From Adiantum capillus-veneris (taxonomy: Eukaryota; Streptophyta; Polypodiopsida; Polypodiales; Pteridaceae), in NCBI GenBank assembly GCA_014529385.2, contig CM043971.1:32071209-32135208 (forward strand): a stretch of DNA of 64,000 nt, given 5' to 3'. The position numbers and the translations under genes are program-made. The notes under the pieces were generated by a model that saw only the letters and a program-made list of their open reading frames with translations, did not search any database and was not told the origin of the DNA. Every line of letters begins with the position of its first letter. Positions within the stretch are counted from its first letter, which is position 1. Of this stretch, positions 31,598 through 45,300 are shown in pieces.

Positions 31598-33139
31598 GCT
31601 AAAATAATGAATGGGTGAAGCAATGCAAATGTGGCACAGAAGGTGCATTTATGGCTTAGTGATTTCGAAAGGGTCATGTTGCCTTCAAAGTGGGGTAAAA
31701 GTGCCTAGGGAATTCATAATGAATTTTAACGTGTTTTACAAAACCAAAAAGACATTATAAACATTTTGAAAGTGTGCTAAAAAAGTCAGCCAAAGGAGGA
31801 GGAAGTGGGAAAAATCCGGCCATCTATTTGTCTCATCTTCTTTATCTCTCTCTTTATATGCACATGTGTATAGGGTGATTGATCTATGAATTGTTACACA
31901 AGTTAATGCATTTGTTACACATGCATAGAGAAAAATCTTGATAGTTAGTCTGCATAACTCCATTTATTTATGTAGTGGCATCATAGAGATTCTCATTTTT
32001 CTCTCTTCTTTAAGAGAGGACGGTCTGGGAAAGTTTAAGCATAGTTGATTTCATCAGAAACTTCATTTACAAAGAATTCTAGATTTACAAAGTAGCGTCA
32101 AGATATGCAATAAAATTTAAAGAGACATTTGATTTCATGAATCTTGATTTGATTGATGATGTTGCAACTCCTAACTAAATTTGGGGTCTGTTGAGTTTCT
32201 TGCTCGCGGATTGCAAGAATCCATGACTACTCTTGCTTTGCAAATAATGGTGCTAACAAAACAATATTTCAATTTTGGTTAACGAAAGGAGAGAGCAACT
32301 AAGAAGAAGGTACACTTGTTTGACCAATAGAGACAATCTCATGAAAAAGGAGGAAGAAGTTCTTTAAAAAGGCCCCCGGGTGAAAATTTTTCTAAATGTT
32401 CCTTGAGGCTACAAATGAGGAGGATGGGCATCCAAGAGGATGCCAATAGAAGAAATCAACTTTGCTTGTGATGAAGAGGAAGAGACCACCAAAAACTTGT
32501 GTTTTGGCACTCAAAAAATATAAAAATAAGTTGCACTGTCTATTTCTACTCGCTTTTCTCTGCCCAAATAATCCACCAAAAACTCAATCCTCAAGCACTA
32601 CACAAGATCAACTTGCGCCTTCAAGCCACCCAACTTTAAGCACCTGTAGTGCTTTCAAAAGCACATTACACTCACAATGCAAGAAACAAAAAAATGAAGT
32701 TTTTTGTATATTCAGTCTGCCAAGAATATTTGCAAAACAGTGTGGAACTTGAAGAAACTTCCTTTTGCAAAGTTGGTAGATCTCATCAAAATGGAGGGGC
32801 TCGTGTGGCAGGAATTCTCATATATGCATTCTATAAGGAGATATTTGACCTGCAAAAATAGTGAAGCTGCCCTTGAAGGAAGAGGAAGAAGAAAATGTCT
32901 CCTTCTTTTTCTTCAAGTTCATATGATTCAAAGTTGATTCAAACAGTAGTCACCGCCAAGTACACAACCTTACAAGGATCATAACTACAAAGGGTAGCAT
33001 AATCATACTGCTTGGAAGAGATCTTGCTATTTGAAGAAGTTCAAGGAAGAGGAAAAAGCATTCCTATGATCACCAAAGGTGAGCTGGTCTTTGTCCAAAG
33101 GAGAGGCTCAAAAACCTAGAAAGCATGCAAAACTACTAT

Positions 33140-34045
33140 GATGAAGCAATTCCTCTCAATTGAGGTAGAGGATGATGTTCTTATAGCATGGAGGAGCCTT
33201 AAACTAGGGCAACAAGAGTCTATTCAAAAGAAATGTAGGTAGATTTTGCATCTCAAAGCCACTATCTCCTAAAGAATAGACTTTTGTAAGCGAAAGTAAT
33301 AGTTATGTGCAGGGCATTGAGAGGACATGCAGGGCTCAAAGATTAAGGACAATCTCAAAAGTTATCCATCACACTATTGTAGCTTCCAAGACTACTTTGC
33401 GGGCAAGAAGAGAAATAACCCTAATGTTGGGAAAGGAAATTGTTTGAAAGAGGAAATAACAACAATTCCTCTTCCAAGAATAGCATGACGGAGGAGAAAA
33501 GTGGCTACCAAGGTAAGGATTGGCTCCCTCCTAAGAAGATGTAGAAATACTTCAAAGACATTGGTGCTTCAATTGGGGGTAGCAAGGTCACTCATATTGC
33601 ATTTTCCCTTAGAAGCATACAAAAAAAACTCCTCATGCATCCTTTGTTCATGCTCCAACAAAAGAAGGTTACGCTCAAGGAGCATTTTTATGCTATGCAT
33701 GGGGAAATGTATCAAAAACTTCATATCTTTGAAGTTAGCTACAAAGCTTGAGATTCATGCCCAAGAGATGGGAGAATCCATATCAACTGATGGAGCCTTC
33801 AAAGGCCAAGAGGCTTCAATCACTCTATTGATTGGTAAGCTCAAACTACATGTGCAAGGGTATGTGAAGATGTCTTGAGTTTCTAGATAGAGTTGTTCGA
33901 ATTTAGCATAAAGGTAGAGAGATGAATCTCCATGTCCATGAGTGAGAGAAAAATAAACATATTGTATCTCATGATGTTTTTGATAAACTAATAAAGAATT
34001 ATGTTTTTGTTTACATGATTTTTGCAAAGACTCTTCTCATGCTGA
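33140..34045 (+). pseudogene. gag-pro: Element F: gypsy gag-protease relic of the E family
   Basis: Gag: WRSLKLGQQESIQKK and LHLKATIS align with WHNLKLLSHESIHKY and LHLKATIF of element E. The zinc knuckle survives as CFNWG*QGHSYC near 33565. Protease: NFISLKLATKLEIHAQEMGE and AFKGQEASITLLIGKLKLHV match E, and KNYVFVYMIFAKT (to about 34040) matches E's ICVYMIFVKES after the protease. The aspartate motif itself is lost. Orientation is opposite to E. No LTR, reverse transcriptase or integrase is attached. Confidence 0.72.
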
Positions 34046-35020
34046 CTCTGTGTTGATTCTTCATCTTCTTCCCTAGGTTTCTATGATCTTTCTTTCTTTC
34101 CTTTTGGGCTTCTCTCCTTGTGATAGATGCTTCTATTGATCTCTTCCCGAGCTTTAGTTGCAGCATTTGCTCTTTGGAATTGCCTTCCATGTCTTGCTAT
34201 ATTTTCTCTTCTTGTAACTTCCTCAATTTTGCTCAGGCTATTGCCTCCTTTGGAGCTTGTCTCCTGCTAGGATTCTTCTTTTGTTTATTTATAATCTCAA
34301 TCACTTCATTGAAAGCCTTTTCTATGGATCCTCAAGGGATCCTTTGGTTTCTATCATTGATGGTCGATCTTTTGTAGGTCTCATGGTTAGAATCTTCATC
34401 CAACTCCTCAACCTTCCTTTTACCTTTGGTAACTTCACTTGCCTTTTTTAGTCGAGATGGTTTCATCCTCTATTTATGAATCATTTTATTTTTTGTCGAT
34501 ATTCAAGAAGTGGGCCTTTTACTTCTTGGTGTCATGGATGGACTTAGAGTCTTTAGCCTCAATTTTGTAGCCTCCTTGTTTTTGGTAGGGACCGTTCTTC
34601 CAAAGGGCGGATTCCAAAATCTTTTGTAGCAAATGAAGCACATGCTCAGAAAAATTAAATTTTTGCTTGTAGACTTTTCCTCTAGCATAGTCAAAAGAAG
34701 TGTGAGTGAAATGGTGGGTTGTGTATACTTAACTAGACTTGAAAAATGGAAGGGCTATTTGTTAAGTCACTATGAGATTCTGAAAATGGTAGAGCCTTCA
34801 TGCACAATCCTCTTATCTATTTTATCTTCCACTTTTTTACCATCATTTAATGTGTGTTCGTTCTTCAAAGTTGTTAAGAACTCATACGCTCTCTTGTAGT
34901 CCACTCCACATGGTGTTTAATACTGAACTTAGTGGGTAGGTCACATCAAGTTCCAGGTGGGAGAAAATCTAAATGAAGCTACAGTCTGTGAAATTTTGAC
35001 CCATTACATGAGATTCTTTT
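34046..35020. other. Unassigned sequence
   Basis: No domain is recognised on either strand. A minus-strand stretch near 34780-34910 (VDYKRAYEFLTTLKNEH) is open but unidentified. Confidence 0.35.
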
Positions 35021-35510
35021 TGCTATATTTGAGAGCATAAAGGCCCTGCAAAATATAGAAAAGAACATGCTACAATCAACAAAACCACAAATCTACACAC
35101 CTAACAACGCATATACACATATGATCCACATCAAGACTGATATATGAGAGGTTGCGTGCGGAAAAGAGAGGGGAAGAATACGTGCAAGTGCAACTCCTAG
35201 AGAGGAGAGCTACACTTGCAGAGTGAGAGAGAAGAGAAGAGAAGAGAAGAATGACGCCACAGGGTGCTGGGTGCAATCTCCCCGCGTGCAAGAGTGAGCA
35301 TTTTCCCCTTGCACATATTTATTAATAGATTTCTTTAATGCTCAAAATGAATAAAGACTATCCGCCTGGACATAATAATAGCCATAGCTCATAAAGAGCA
35401 CTTAATTAATGAAATGTCCATAAACATGTTATCCTTTCGCATAGTTCATACATTAAGTGAGCCTTTTCCTATCAACTACAATAAATAAATATTTTGTCGT
35501 TTCCATCACA
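35021..35510 (-). repeat. Element G left (3') LTR
   Basis: Shares AATATAGAAAAGA.CA.GCTAC, CATATACACATATGATCCAC, GTGCAAGAGTGAGCATTTTC and AATAAATAAATATTTT with the right copy. It contains (GAAGA)n-like short repeats. Confidence 0.7.
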
Positions 35511-37819
35511 TACCTCTTCGTTAGAAAATCAATTGTCCTCAATTGCTAAGTTAAGAATCTACAAACCATACTACTCACATATAATGGTTAAATTTTGTGT
35601 GAGTATGTGCTAAACAATTTTTAAAAATGCCCATTAATACGAATCTCTCATAGATGCTTCATTTAAATAAGTAAAAGGGAAATAGAACCAGTTTGCCTTG
35701 TGTGACCGTGGAGGCGAGCATGAGCAGAAGACGGGGCAAACTGTAGGCAGGAGCATGGGGCAAATTGCAGGCAGCATGAGCAAGGCCGAGAATAGTGAGG
35801 GAGCAGTTCGGAAGGCTAGACGCAGTTATTTTTTTTATGTATAAGGTCTCCATCGTAGGTCGCTTCATCTTGCTGGGCGAAGTGGTGTATGTGGGTGACG
35901 CGTTCTGAGCGTGCCCTGCCGAGGTCGATTCTTGCTGGTGCCTGTATCTCAACTTTTGTAGATGCACTTCCAAACCTTGGTGATGGCGCATCTTGGGAGA
36001 TTCGCTATGGTAAAATAGCGATAGTTACCAGTATGTACAGTAATATCATGTAACAAAATACAAAGTCATAACTCAAAAAAAAAAAAGCTTGTGCCTGTCG
36101 TCATCCACATACGGCATGCTCTAGTGTCCCATACCACGAGAAAGCAATATATGTCATATTTTGATGCATCATGATATCATTGGTCACAATCATCATTTCA
36201 TAATCAAATTCCAAATTCAATTCAATATACATTGTTGACAATATATGATCATAAATCAAATCCAAATCCAAGTCCAACTCCAAATTAAAATCTGTGTGCA
36301 CGTGACCAATGGACTAGGCAAGGCATGAAAGACAAAAAAATTACTACCTATTTGGTATCAAATTGGAGTAGGTTGGAATATTGAAGTATGTACAAAATGT
36401 TGACGGTCATCCCAAATCACATGAGCTCATGCAATTAGTTGTATAGTTTCATGACAAATCATCTTAGTAAAAGTTTCATTCAATGTAAGTATAAGCCATC
36501 ATGTTTGAGATGATTGATTTCATAGCTCATAACACAATGTAGATAAGTAAACGAGCCCTATCTTCTAGAAGTATCCAATAGTATTCTGCCTTGTTGTAAA
36601 ATTGCTTAAGTGTAGTCCCTTCGTATATCCGCAAAGAGAGTCAAAAGAAATTACGTAAACTGATCGTTTATCAAACCGAGTATAGTAAATTGGGAGATTT
36701 GTGTATAAGAAGATGTTGTAAGAGGTGGTGCAAAATTTGGAGATCCTAAATGATAAAGAAGGAAGTAGAATAAGTACTAAAATGGTGCATTATACATGGT
36801 GTTTGGGCCTATAGAGAGAACGGACTCATTGAAGGAAATTCAAATGTTGTCATCTATATTAATAGATATATTGAGAAATTACGCACCTAGAGGTTTTCTG
36901 AAGAAAGAGATAGTAATCTAAGTGATAATCAAGCCATCTAAGTTGAGTCTGTGTACTTGTGTTTTTCTGTTTGAATGAAATTAGTAGACGCGTTTAGGAG
37001 CATTCAAGGGTGTTATACAGTCTTGTGCGAGAGAGTTAGCATGTTGAACAAACTCAATACTATAGATTACAAGTTAGTTTAGATGTTCGATTTCATATTA
37101 AGCAATACTATCCTAAAATTTGATATCATATTGTTAGTGTATTACGACTTGCATTTTCCAAATAACTTCACAAAAATAGAAGTAATTAAAATAAGCAAAG
37201 AACTTACATGACTGCTCTTTGTAAATCACTCAACTGCAAACAAGCTAGAAGGAAAATGAAGGTCATCATCAAAATCATTGGGTTAAGTTTAGTCAATTGT
37301 ATTGCCTTAAAATTTGTAAATAGAATAAAGGGAATGATTTGAACCTCTTTTTTAAAAAATATTTATAAAGGAAAATTATAACAGACTCTCGACCAAGTTT
37401 ATCAAGAAGCTACAAAAGCTATGCTCCTATATTTGTCATCAATTCTATCGTCTCTAGTCCAAGTTTGCCTCTGGCTCATGATTGCACACGTTAAATAATG
37501 TGTGAAGCAAAAAAAATAGCTTCTTATTTTGTAAGAGACAGACTCTTGACCAAATAATCATGCGTCAATCTCCACCATGAGAGGAGATACGTACCCTCTT
37601 GCACGAGCCTCTTCTGATGTAATATGTGCACTATGGGCATTGGGAAGTATAAGGAACAATACGAAAGAGTTAGTGTAGTGCTTTTTTAGAACCCATCATC
37701 TACTGCACTTTGTACAAACTTCATATAGTCAAACCAATCCGGCACACAAGATTTTATAGATTTCAGTATTTTGGCATGTCACTGTGACTCAATGTAACAT
37801 GATAGAAGTTGTAAGAAAT

Positions 37820-37821
<2 letters not shown>

Positions 37822-37905
<84 letters not shown>
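37822..37905. repeat. (GA)n microsatellite
   Basis: About 42 GA units. Confidence 0.98.
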
Positions 37906-37910
<5 letters not shown>

Positions 37911-37976
37911 GGACAGTTGTTGAAAGATGAGAGTCGAGAGAGAGAGACAGGGTCTGAGTGTCTGTGGCTGCCAGTT

Positions 37977-38104
<128 letters not shown>

Positions 38105-38964
38105 GATGTGTGCAGATGACTACCGGCCGAAGGGGGAGGTTGCATGGTAACACACACATATAGTGAGTTAATTAGTGGTTTGTGGTGTGCATGAGGTGAG
38201 ATAGGTGCAGGTGGGTGGGAGAGAACGTTGCACTGGGGTCCAGTGGTTGGCAATTTTTAGCACTGGTTTGCTGCCAGCTGGTGGTTGACGACGTGTGTGC
38301 TCCTCTCTACTGATATCATCAGCTAAGTGATGCCACAACGATAGAGCTTCCCCACCCATGGGTGACCAATGAACAAATCCGATTCAGCAAATCCCTCTGG
38401 GTGTTGGGGACGACGTGCATGCTGCATGTTGGATGTCATAATTCCTGTCAATTTCTCTATTGGCATTGAGCTCGCGCGACGCAATTGAAGATAATAGAAA
38501 AATAAAGAAAATTTTGGCTTAAGTTTACAGGCTTCTCTTTAAATAAAACCATGTGGGGTGGTTTCCCACAAGATGGAAATTGTCCCCTTCTCTTCACATA
38601 TACATGGTGGCTCAATTCTCTTAGTTCCCCCTTCGATCTTTTTCTTCTTGTAATTGCAATTCCTCTTGAAGAAATAGTCTCGAGATCTACGTGACCTCTA
38701 TTGAAGTTTTCCTCAGGCAGGAAAGCTATTCTAATTCTGCTTCTCTTTCTTCTTCAAAATTGGATGACACTAAAATCTCTGTAAACATAGGTCCTTACTT
38801 TACATATATCATTTCTTCTAACTTGTGGTTACTCACTACAAAAAGAATTTTATGTTTATGCTTCTCATTTTTGCTTCTCCTACATCTTATGGAGTATGCT
38901 ACATCACCTTCGACTTCTTCTTCTTCTTTCCTATAATGCTGTAGAAGCAAAATCTCTAATCCAT

Positions 38965-39398
38965 ACAATAATTAATCATCTTTTTTTTTTAATAGAAAAA
39001 CTCACAATTGTGAGTTAATTATATTGAACAACCCAAAAAATTACAAGGTCTTGTCATGCTCTTGTTGAGCCATGACATCATCCAAGGACTATAATTACAT
39101 TGGCTATCAGGGCAGCCACCCCCACCAACTCGACGCCTCCTCCTCGATACACAAGTCTTTTATTTACCAATGGCCAAGATTTTCCCCCGTCCTAGGCATT
39201 CCACCTGCTGACAGCAAGGCACAAGTAGTCCTAGTCCAATCCTCCGAGTGTTGCTTGCGCCCGAGCGTCCATATTAGCACTTTGCTTTCTTGAGTAATTT
39301 CTGCGAAGCTTGCCACCTCCAAACCTCCTTCAAACACACGGCGGTTCCTTGTCTGCCATACATTACGTAAGAAGTATCTGACAATAATTAATCATCTT
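38965..39398 (-). mobile_element. 5'-truncated LINE with intact target duplication
   Basis: The target duplication ACAATAATTAATCATC (16 bp, up to 18) occurs at 38965-38980 and 39381-39396. The insert carries a poly(A) tail on the minus strand (T10 at 38981-38990), a short 3' UTR, and a minus-strand frame ending at a stop near 39170 that reads NVWQTRNRRVFEGGLEV, the typical end of plant LINE ORF2. About 400 bp was copied before reverse transcription stopped. Confidence 0.88.
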
Positions 39399-39590
39399 AA
39401 TCTAAGGTTTTCTCTTTATTATTATCTCCTATTATTCTTCTCTATGAAAGATCAATATGGTACGTCCAGCTAAGCATGCCAGAAAGTAATTAAAGATTAA
39501 ACTGAACATGCCAAAAAATAGACCTAGCTTTTATTATTATATACAAAGATTTCAATAGCCACCAGAGTGAATACTATGTTCTGATACCAC

Positions 39591-40076
39591 TGCTACAATT
39601 GGAGTGCAAAGCTTGAAAAATATAGAAAAGAGCAAGCTACGATCAATAAAACCATAGATCTACATACCTAGTGACACATATACACATATGATCCACAACA
39701 AGACTGATATAAGAGAGGCCAAGAGCAAAAAAGAGAAGAGAAGAACATGTGTAAGTGTGCCTCCTAGAGCAGAGTGATACACCAACATGGTGACAGAGAA
39801 GAGATTAGAAGAGAAGAATGACACGGGCACTAGGTGGAATCTTCCCCCGTGCAAGAGTGAGCATTTTCCTCTTCCACGTATTTGTTTATAGATTTCTTTA
39901 ATGCTAAAAATGAATACAGACCGTCTTCTCGGACATAATAATGACCATAGCTCATAAAGGGCGCTTAAATAATGAAATTTCCATAAACGTTCTATCCTTT
40001 TTCATAGTTCATACATTAAGTGAACTTTTTCCACCTGTTAGCTACAATAAATAAATATTTTTCCATTTCCATTACA
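39591..40076 (-). repeat. Element G right (5') LTR
   Basis: Starts TGCTACAATTGGAGTGC one base after the primer-site complement TTCTGATACCA and ends TTCCATTACA. Confidence 0.7.
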
Positions 40077-40348
40077 CACGTTCTCATCTTTAAAAGTTGT
40101 GCTAAAGAACATGGTGTTGAATGCTTGGAACTTTTCAATTTCAGCCTAGCAAGTGGTAACTTGACAAATGTTCTTATTATCCAATTGAAAAGGCCCTAAA
40201 GTTGACAAGTTGGAATTAAACCTAATCTTTTGCTTTGCCACTATGACCCATACATATACCATCAAAAATCTTGATTTTATTATCTTTTAAACTCATCAAA
40301 GTTGAATTAGCTACATTCTTTTGCTTATGGCGGCTTTGACCATGTAAT
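40077..40348. other. Unassigned spacer between G and E
   Basis: On the minus strand, an open stretch reads KQKNVANSTLMSLKDNKIKI then FDGICMGHSGKAKD. It may be a retroelement fragment but is not identified. Confidence 0.35.
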
Positions 40349-41094
40349 TGAAATGGATCATGAACTTTGAGAATAGCGGAATTAAGAGAATTAAAGTGAG
40401 CATTTTTGTGAGATCCTTTGAGAACGTAGAGGGTGAACTTAATTGACGGTAGCAACATAAACAAAGTACTTAATTAACTTGGCATGAGCAATACTTTTGC
40501 AAGAGAGAGAGAGTATTAGAGAACATGACAATAGTTGAGGACCGGATTTAATTGGAGCCGGTCCCCCCTCCAAAAGGCGTTTGTATTATAGATTCTCCCA
40601 TCAAGAGAGACTTGGTACAATACAATCTTTGTGTTCCTTGTGACCTTGGTGATGCTATGAATATGGAAATCTTCATACATCACAAACATAACATAAACTT
40701 TGCAAAAAGCATTAACTATGCCAAGCCTCAGTCCCCAAGCCTCAGTCCTAAGGCCTCAAACACCTTCGAAGGTGGAGAGAGTTAGCGGGGAATGAGGGTA
40801 GGGAAGAGGAAGAAGAATCATTCATAGGAGAAAGAAATAGGTCCTCACTTATCATCACTCTTCTTGTTTAGCATAGCAAAATAGCATAGTAATGAAGAAG
40901 AAGAAGATGGCAAGCTTAAGCATTGAAGCATGGCTCTTGGTTGGATTTGCATTCCATAGCCAAGATTGTTGGTGTAGGCTCCCAACTTCTCAACAAGCTT
41001 GGTGAAGGAGATGGAGCTCTTGCCTTTGCACTTCACATAATGAGAGTATGTGTGTGTGTGTGGGAGAGTATACCTCCTCTCATGCTTGGTCCCC

Positions 41095-41098
<4 letters not shown>

Positions 41099-41171
<73 letters not shown>
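41099..41171. repeat. (CT)n microsatellite within E left LTR
   Basis: About 36 CT units. The homologous place in the right LTR (48363-48382) has only CCTCTCTCCATCTCTCTC. Confidence 0.97.
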
Positions 41172-41174
<3 letters not shown>

Positions 41175-41536
41175 CTCGTATTATTTAATTATAGTGTCCT
41201 CTTATTTCTCTTTGAGAGAAAGAGCTTAATTATTTATTTTTATGCATCTAAATTCTCATTGGACCCTTTAAAGCCTATCCAATAGGATTCAAACACATCA
41301 TGAGGGCTACATGTGGAGGATTTTGGACATGTGTCTTTTATGTTTCTTAAGTAATTTGGTTTGAATTAAACACTTCAAGCACTTAGTCAATTAAGCATGG
41401 AAACCGTTTATGCCTCTTGAGAGTTTATCTTCGAATTTAACACTTCAAGAAACTTAGTAGTTTAAGCATAAAAATCACCTCAAGCTTTGGGCAAGGTTCC
41501 CTCAAACACTTTAAGCACTTTAGTTAGCAAGCTGAC

Positions 41537-41856
41537 AAGCACCTCATGCTTGGGTAGGAATCCCACTCAAGGTCAGCCCTAGCTTTTGCCTAAGGTCAAA
41601 GGACTTTTAAACACTAACTTTTTGAGATCTTTAATGAAGCTAACAACCCTAAGGTCTTTAAGCTCCATTATGTAGCATTATGTAGCATTCCTACCCAAGC
41701 ACCTCATGCTTGGGTAGGAATCCCACTCAAGGTCAGCCCTAGCTTTTGCCTAAGGTCAAAGGACTTTTAAACACTAACTTTTGGAGATCTTTAATGAAGC
41801 TAATAACCCTAAGGTCTTTAAGCTCCATTATGTAGCATTGCCCTTTAACGCACCAT
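41537..41856. repeat. 160-bp tandem duplication in E left LTR
   Basis: AAGCACCTCATGCTTGGGTA starts at 41537 and again at 41697, with nearly identical sequence through ATGTAGCATT. The right LTR carries a single copy (from about 48891). Confidence 0.9.
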
Positions 41857-42379
41857 CTCTCATTTGGACCCCTTTAACCTTGGCCCCGTGTTGAGATAGA
41901 TCCATAAGCACATGTCTATATGCTAACTCTTGTTCCCATTTATTCTCCCACATTAAATGATCAGTTTAATATGAGAAAATCATTTGGGTTGGTTAGATAT
42001 TAGATTTTATGACATTACCTCTATCTTGGAATCATAGTCGTCCTCGACTACGAGGTAGAAGAGATAAAGTCTTAGTCATTAGTCTACGTTTCTTAGGGGG
42101 TAGAGTATCCCTTTTCACCCTACGACATCATTCCAAAATGGATGACTTAGTCCATTTGGTGCTTGGGAGACGTATTTTTAGTCCATATCATACTTCCAAA
42201 GTAGAGTGACATGCTCTACTTGGTGTTTGGGAGACGTTGTCACCACAAACAAGATCCTAAGCATGCATACTTCTTAATTTTGTGCACAATAAAATAAAGA
42301 GAATGGGTCTTATAGTACAAAAACATTGTTCATTTAAAATGCATTTTCATTTGCTTACTCTAGTGTAGCATTGTAAGCA

Positions 42380-45300
42380 TTGACAAGGTTCATATTATCC
42401 TTAAGCTAGGTTTCTTGCATCCCTCTAGCATCTTTAAAAGGATAATCCTTAAACTTAACAAGATGTCATTGGAAAATCTTACCGTTTCTTAGTACCTTGT
42501 CTTCTTGTCGAAGAATTGATTCGGGCTGCAACACCTCTTCTTGATCTTTGATCTTTGGCGGGTCCTCAATTATTGGTTCTTTTTGTGGCTCTCCTTTGTA
42601 AGGCATGAGTAGGCTCACATGGTTAGCATTGTGAATGAGCCAATGGTTGGGCAACTTCAACTAATAAACCATCTCATTGATTGGCTTAAGATTTTTTTTT
42701 AAAGGGACCATAGTATCTTTTTGCTAGTTTAGCATAATACTCTTGGTGGCCTGTAGGATTCTTGCCCATAGTATGCCTTAGATGAGCCTTGTGAAACTTT
42801 AGCAAGACCCAATCATTTTCCTTAAAGGCTAAGGCTCTTCTATGCTTATTAGCAGTAGCCCTTTTTACCTTTGTTGTGAGATGAATATAACCATTATAAT
42901 CTTTGGAAACAATTCTTGTAAGTCTCAACTACATTCATTAGCAACGAAGATCTTCCCATGTACTTTAAGTAGTAAGGGACTTTTGGATCTTCCCTCTTTA
43001 ACCTCGAAAGGTGCTCTCCCCATAGAAGTATGTACAATGTCATTGTACGCATACTTTATAAGAGGTAGGTACTTCTCTCATTGAGAACGTTGATCTACTT
43101 CCATGTCATCCGTTTGTGGATTATAGGCCGAAAGAGAAATTTAATCTACTTCCTAGATTCTCAAAGAGACCCTTCTAGAAATTACTGGTTATTCTAGGAT
43201 CTTTGTCCGACACTATGGATATTGGCAATCCATGATGCTTGAAAATTTGAGACCTAAAGAGGGTTGTCATTTGATGTGCCTTAATACTCTTTTTGATAGG
43301 CATAGAGTGTGTTTTCTTGCTAAGACTGTCGACTGAAACAATCCAAGTTGCTTCCCTCAATCAAAATTTCAATTTTTGGTATACCACGCATTTTGAAACA
43401 TACTCTTGTATGTTTACTTTTCATGGTAGACCAATAAAAATACATTTCTACTCCTCAAAGAGTAGATTATGGAATCCTTCTTTGCTCCGCATAATGAGAA
43501 GCATGGGATTCACCCATGACTTTCTTATTGTATGGGTGAGTAACACATAGCCTATTGGTGTTTGGAAGATAACCATCCTCCAAGGTGAATGGTTATTTCT
43601 TTCCCCCTGATGCAAAGGCTGTCGTTACGTACTTAAAGTCTTTGTCAATGGCATACTCATCTATCATAAAAGATAGATCATTGTGAGTTGCTATAGACAC
43701 CATATTTCCCCTTGGCCGTTGTGAAAGTGCATCGACCACTTGATTGTGCTTGCCATCAATGTGAGCAATATGAACTTTAAATTGTGAAAGAAAATATGTC
43801 CACCTCATTTGTTTGTCGGAAAGCTTGGTTTGCGTCATGAAGTTCTTGAGGCTTTGTGATCCATTCATCCATTCGTAGGATGAATGGATCCCCCAAGAGA
43901 TAGTGCTTCCATGTGTTAGGGCATGTAGAACAGCTAAAAGCTCTTTTTCGTATATTCCCAAGACCCGTTCATTGGCATTGGGCCTTTGGCTCTCTCATAT
44001 TCTATGGAATGCCCTTCTTGAAGCAAAACTGCTCCAGGGCAATCACCACAAGCATCACATTGGACCTCAAATGGCTTTGAGAGATCTGGAAGCATGAGGA
44101 CTGGTTGATAGGTAAGCTTCTCTTTGAGCTTGTCAAAAGCATTAGCAATCCATGAGTACTTAAGTTATTCTTTGTTAAGTCATGTAATGGTCCTGTCATT
44201 TGAGAAAATTTTGCTATGAAGCGTCTATAGTATGCACACATACCAATAAAGCTTCTTCGCTCATGTAGATTCCTTGGATTAGGCCATGCTTTTATTACCT
44301 CTAACTTTGATGGATCCATACGGATACCATCTTGAGAAATAAGTATTGAAATCTTTTGAAGAAAAAATTCGCTTTTCTTTTGGTTGAGGAAAAGCTTGTT
44401 CTCTCTCAATGCTTAAAAAATCACTTGGAGATGTTGCTTGTGTTCCTCCAAGGACTTGGAGTAGATGATGATATCATTAAAGAACACTCCAGTGAGCTTA
44501 CGGTAGGGTCTAAATATTTTCTCCATCAAATGATTGAATGTGGCTAGTGCATTGGTCAAGAGAAAAGGCATGACTAGATATTTATTACCTCTAACTTTGA
44601 TGGATCCATATGGATACCACCTTGAGAAATAATATGACCTAAGTATTGAATCTTTTGAAGAAAAAATTCGCTTTTCTTTTTGGTTGAGAAAAAGCTTGTT
44701 CTCCCTCAATGCTTAAAAATCACTTGGAGATGTTGCTTGTGTTCCTCCAAGGACTTGGAGTAGATGATGATATCATTAAAGAACACTCCAGTGAGCTTAC
44801 GGTAGGGTCTAAATATTTTCTCCATCAAACGATTGAATGTGGCTGGTGCATTGGTCAAGAGAAAAGGCATGACTAGAAAAGGCATGTCTTTAGGATATCT
44901 TCATCTACTATCCTTATTTGATGATAGCCACTTTTAAGGTCAATCCTACTGAAGTAGGTAGAGCCTTGTAGCTTATCAAACAGATCTTCTACCCGAGGCA
45001 CGAGAAATCTGTTTTTGATAGTGATATGGTTTAGTGCTTGATAATCCACACACATATGGTACGTACCATCTTTCTTTTGCACTAAAAGGACTGGAGAACA
45101 AAAGGGAGAGGAGCTAATACCTCACCATCCCTTTGTCTATCAATCCTTGTACTTGCCTCATGATCTCCTCTTATTGAGCTTGGGAAACTTGATAAGGAGG
45201 CTTGTTAGGTGGTGAGCTTCTTGGTAGGAGCACAATTCGATGGTCATCATCCCCTTCTTTTGGAGGTATGTCCATAGGGATATCATCAATGAAAACATTT

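Larger units (their letters stand above)
29516..33130. other. Unassigned AT-rich region
   Basis: No gene is recognised. It contains (GT)n, (CT)n and (GA)n arrays (listed separately). Sequence after about 32900 may belong to the gag of element F but is too decayed to call. Confidence 0.4.
40349..42014 (-). repeat. Element E left (3') LTR
   Basis: 1,666 bp, longer than its partner because of a (CT)n expansion at 41099-41171 and a 160-bp tandem duplication at 41537-41856. Confidence 0.88.
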
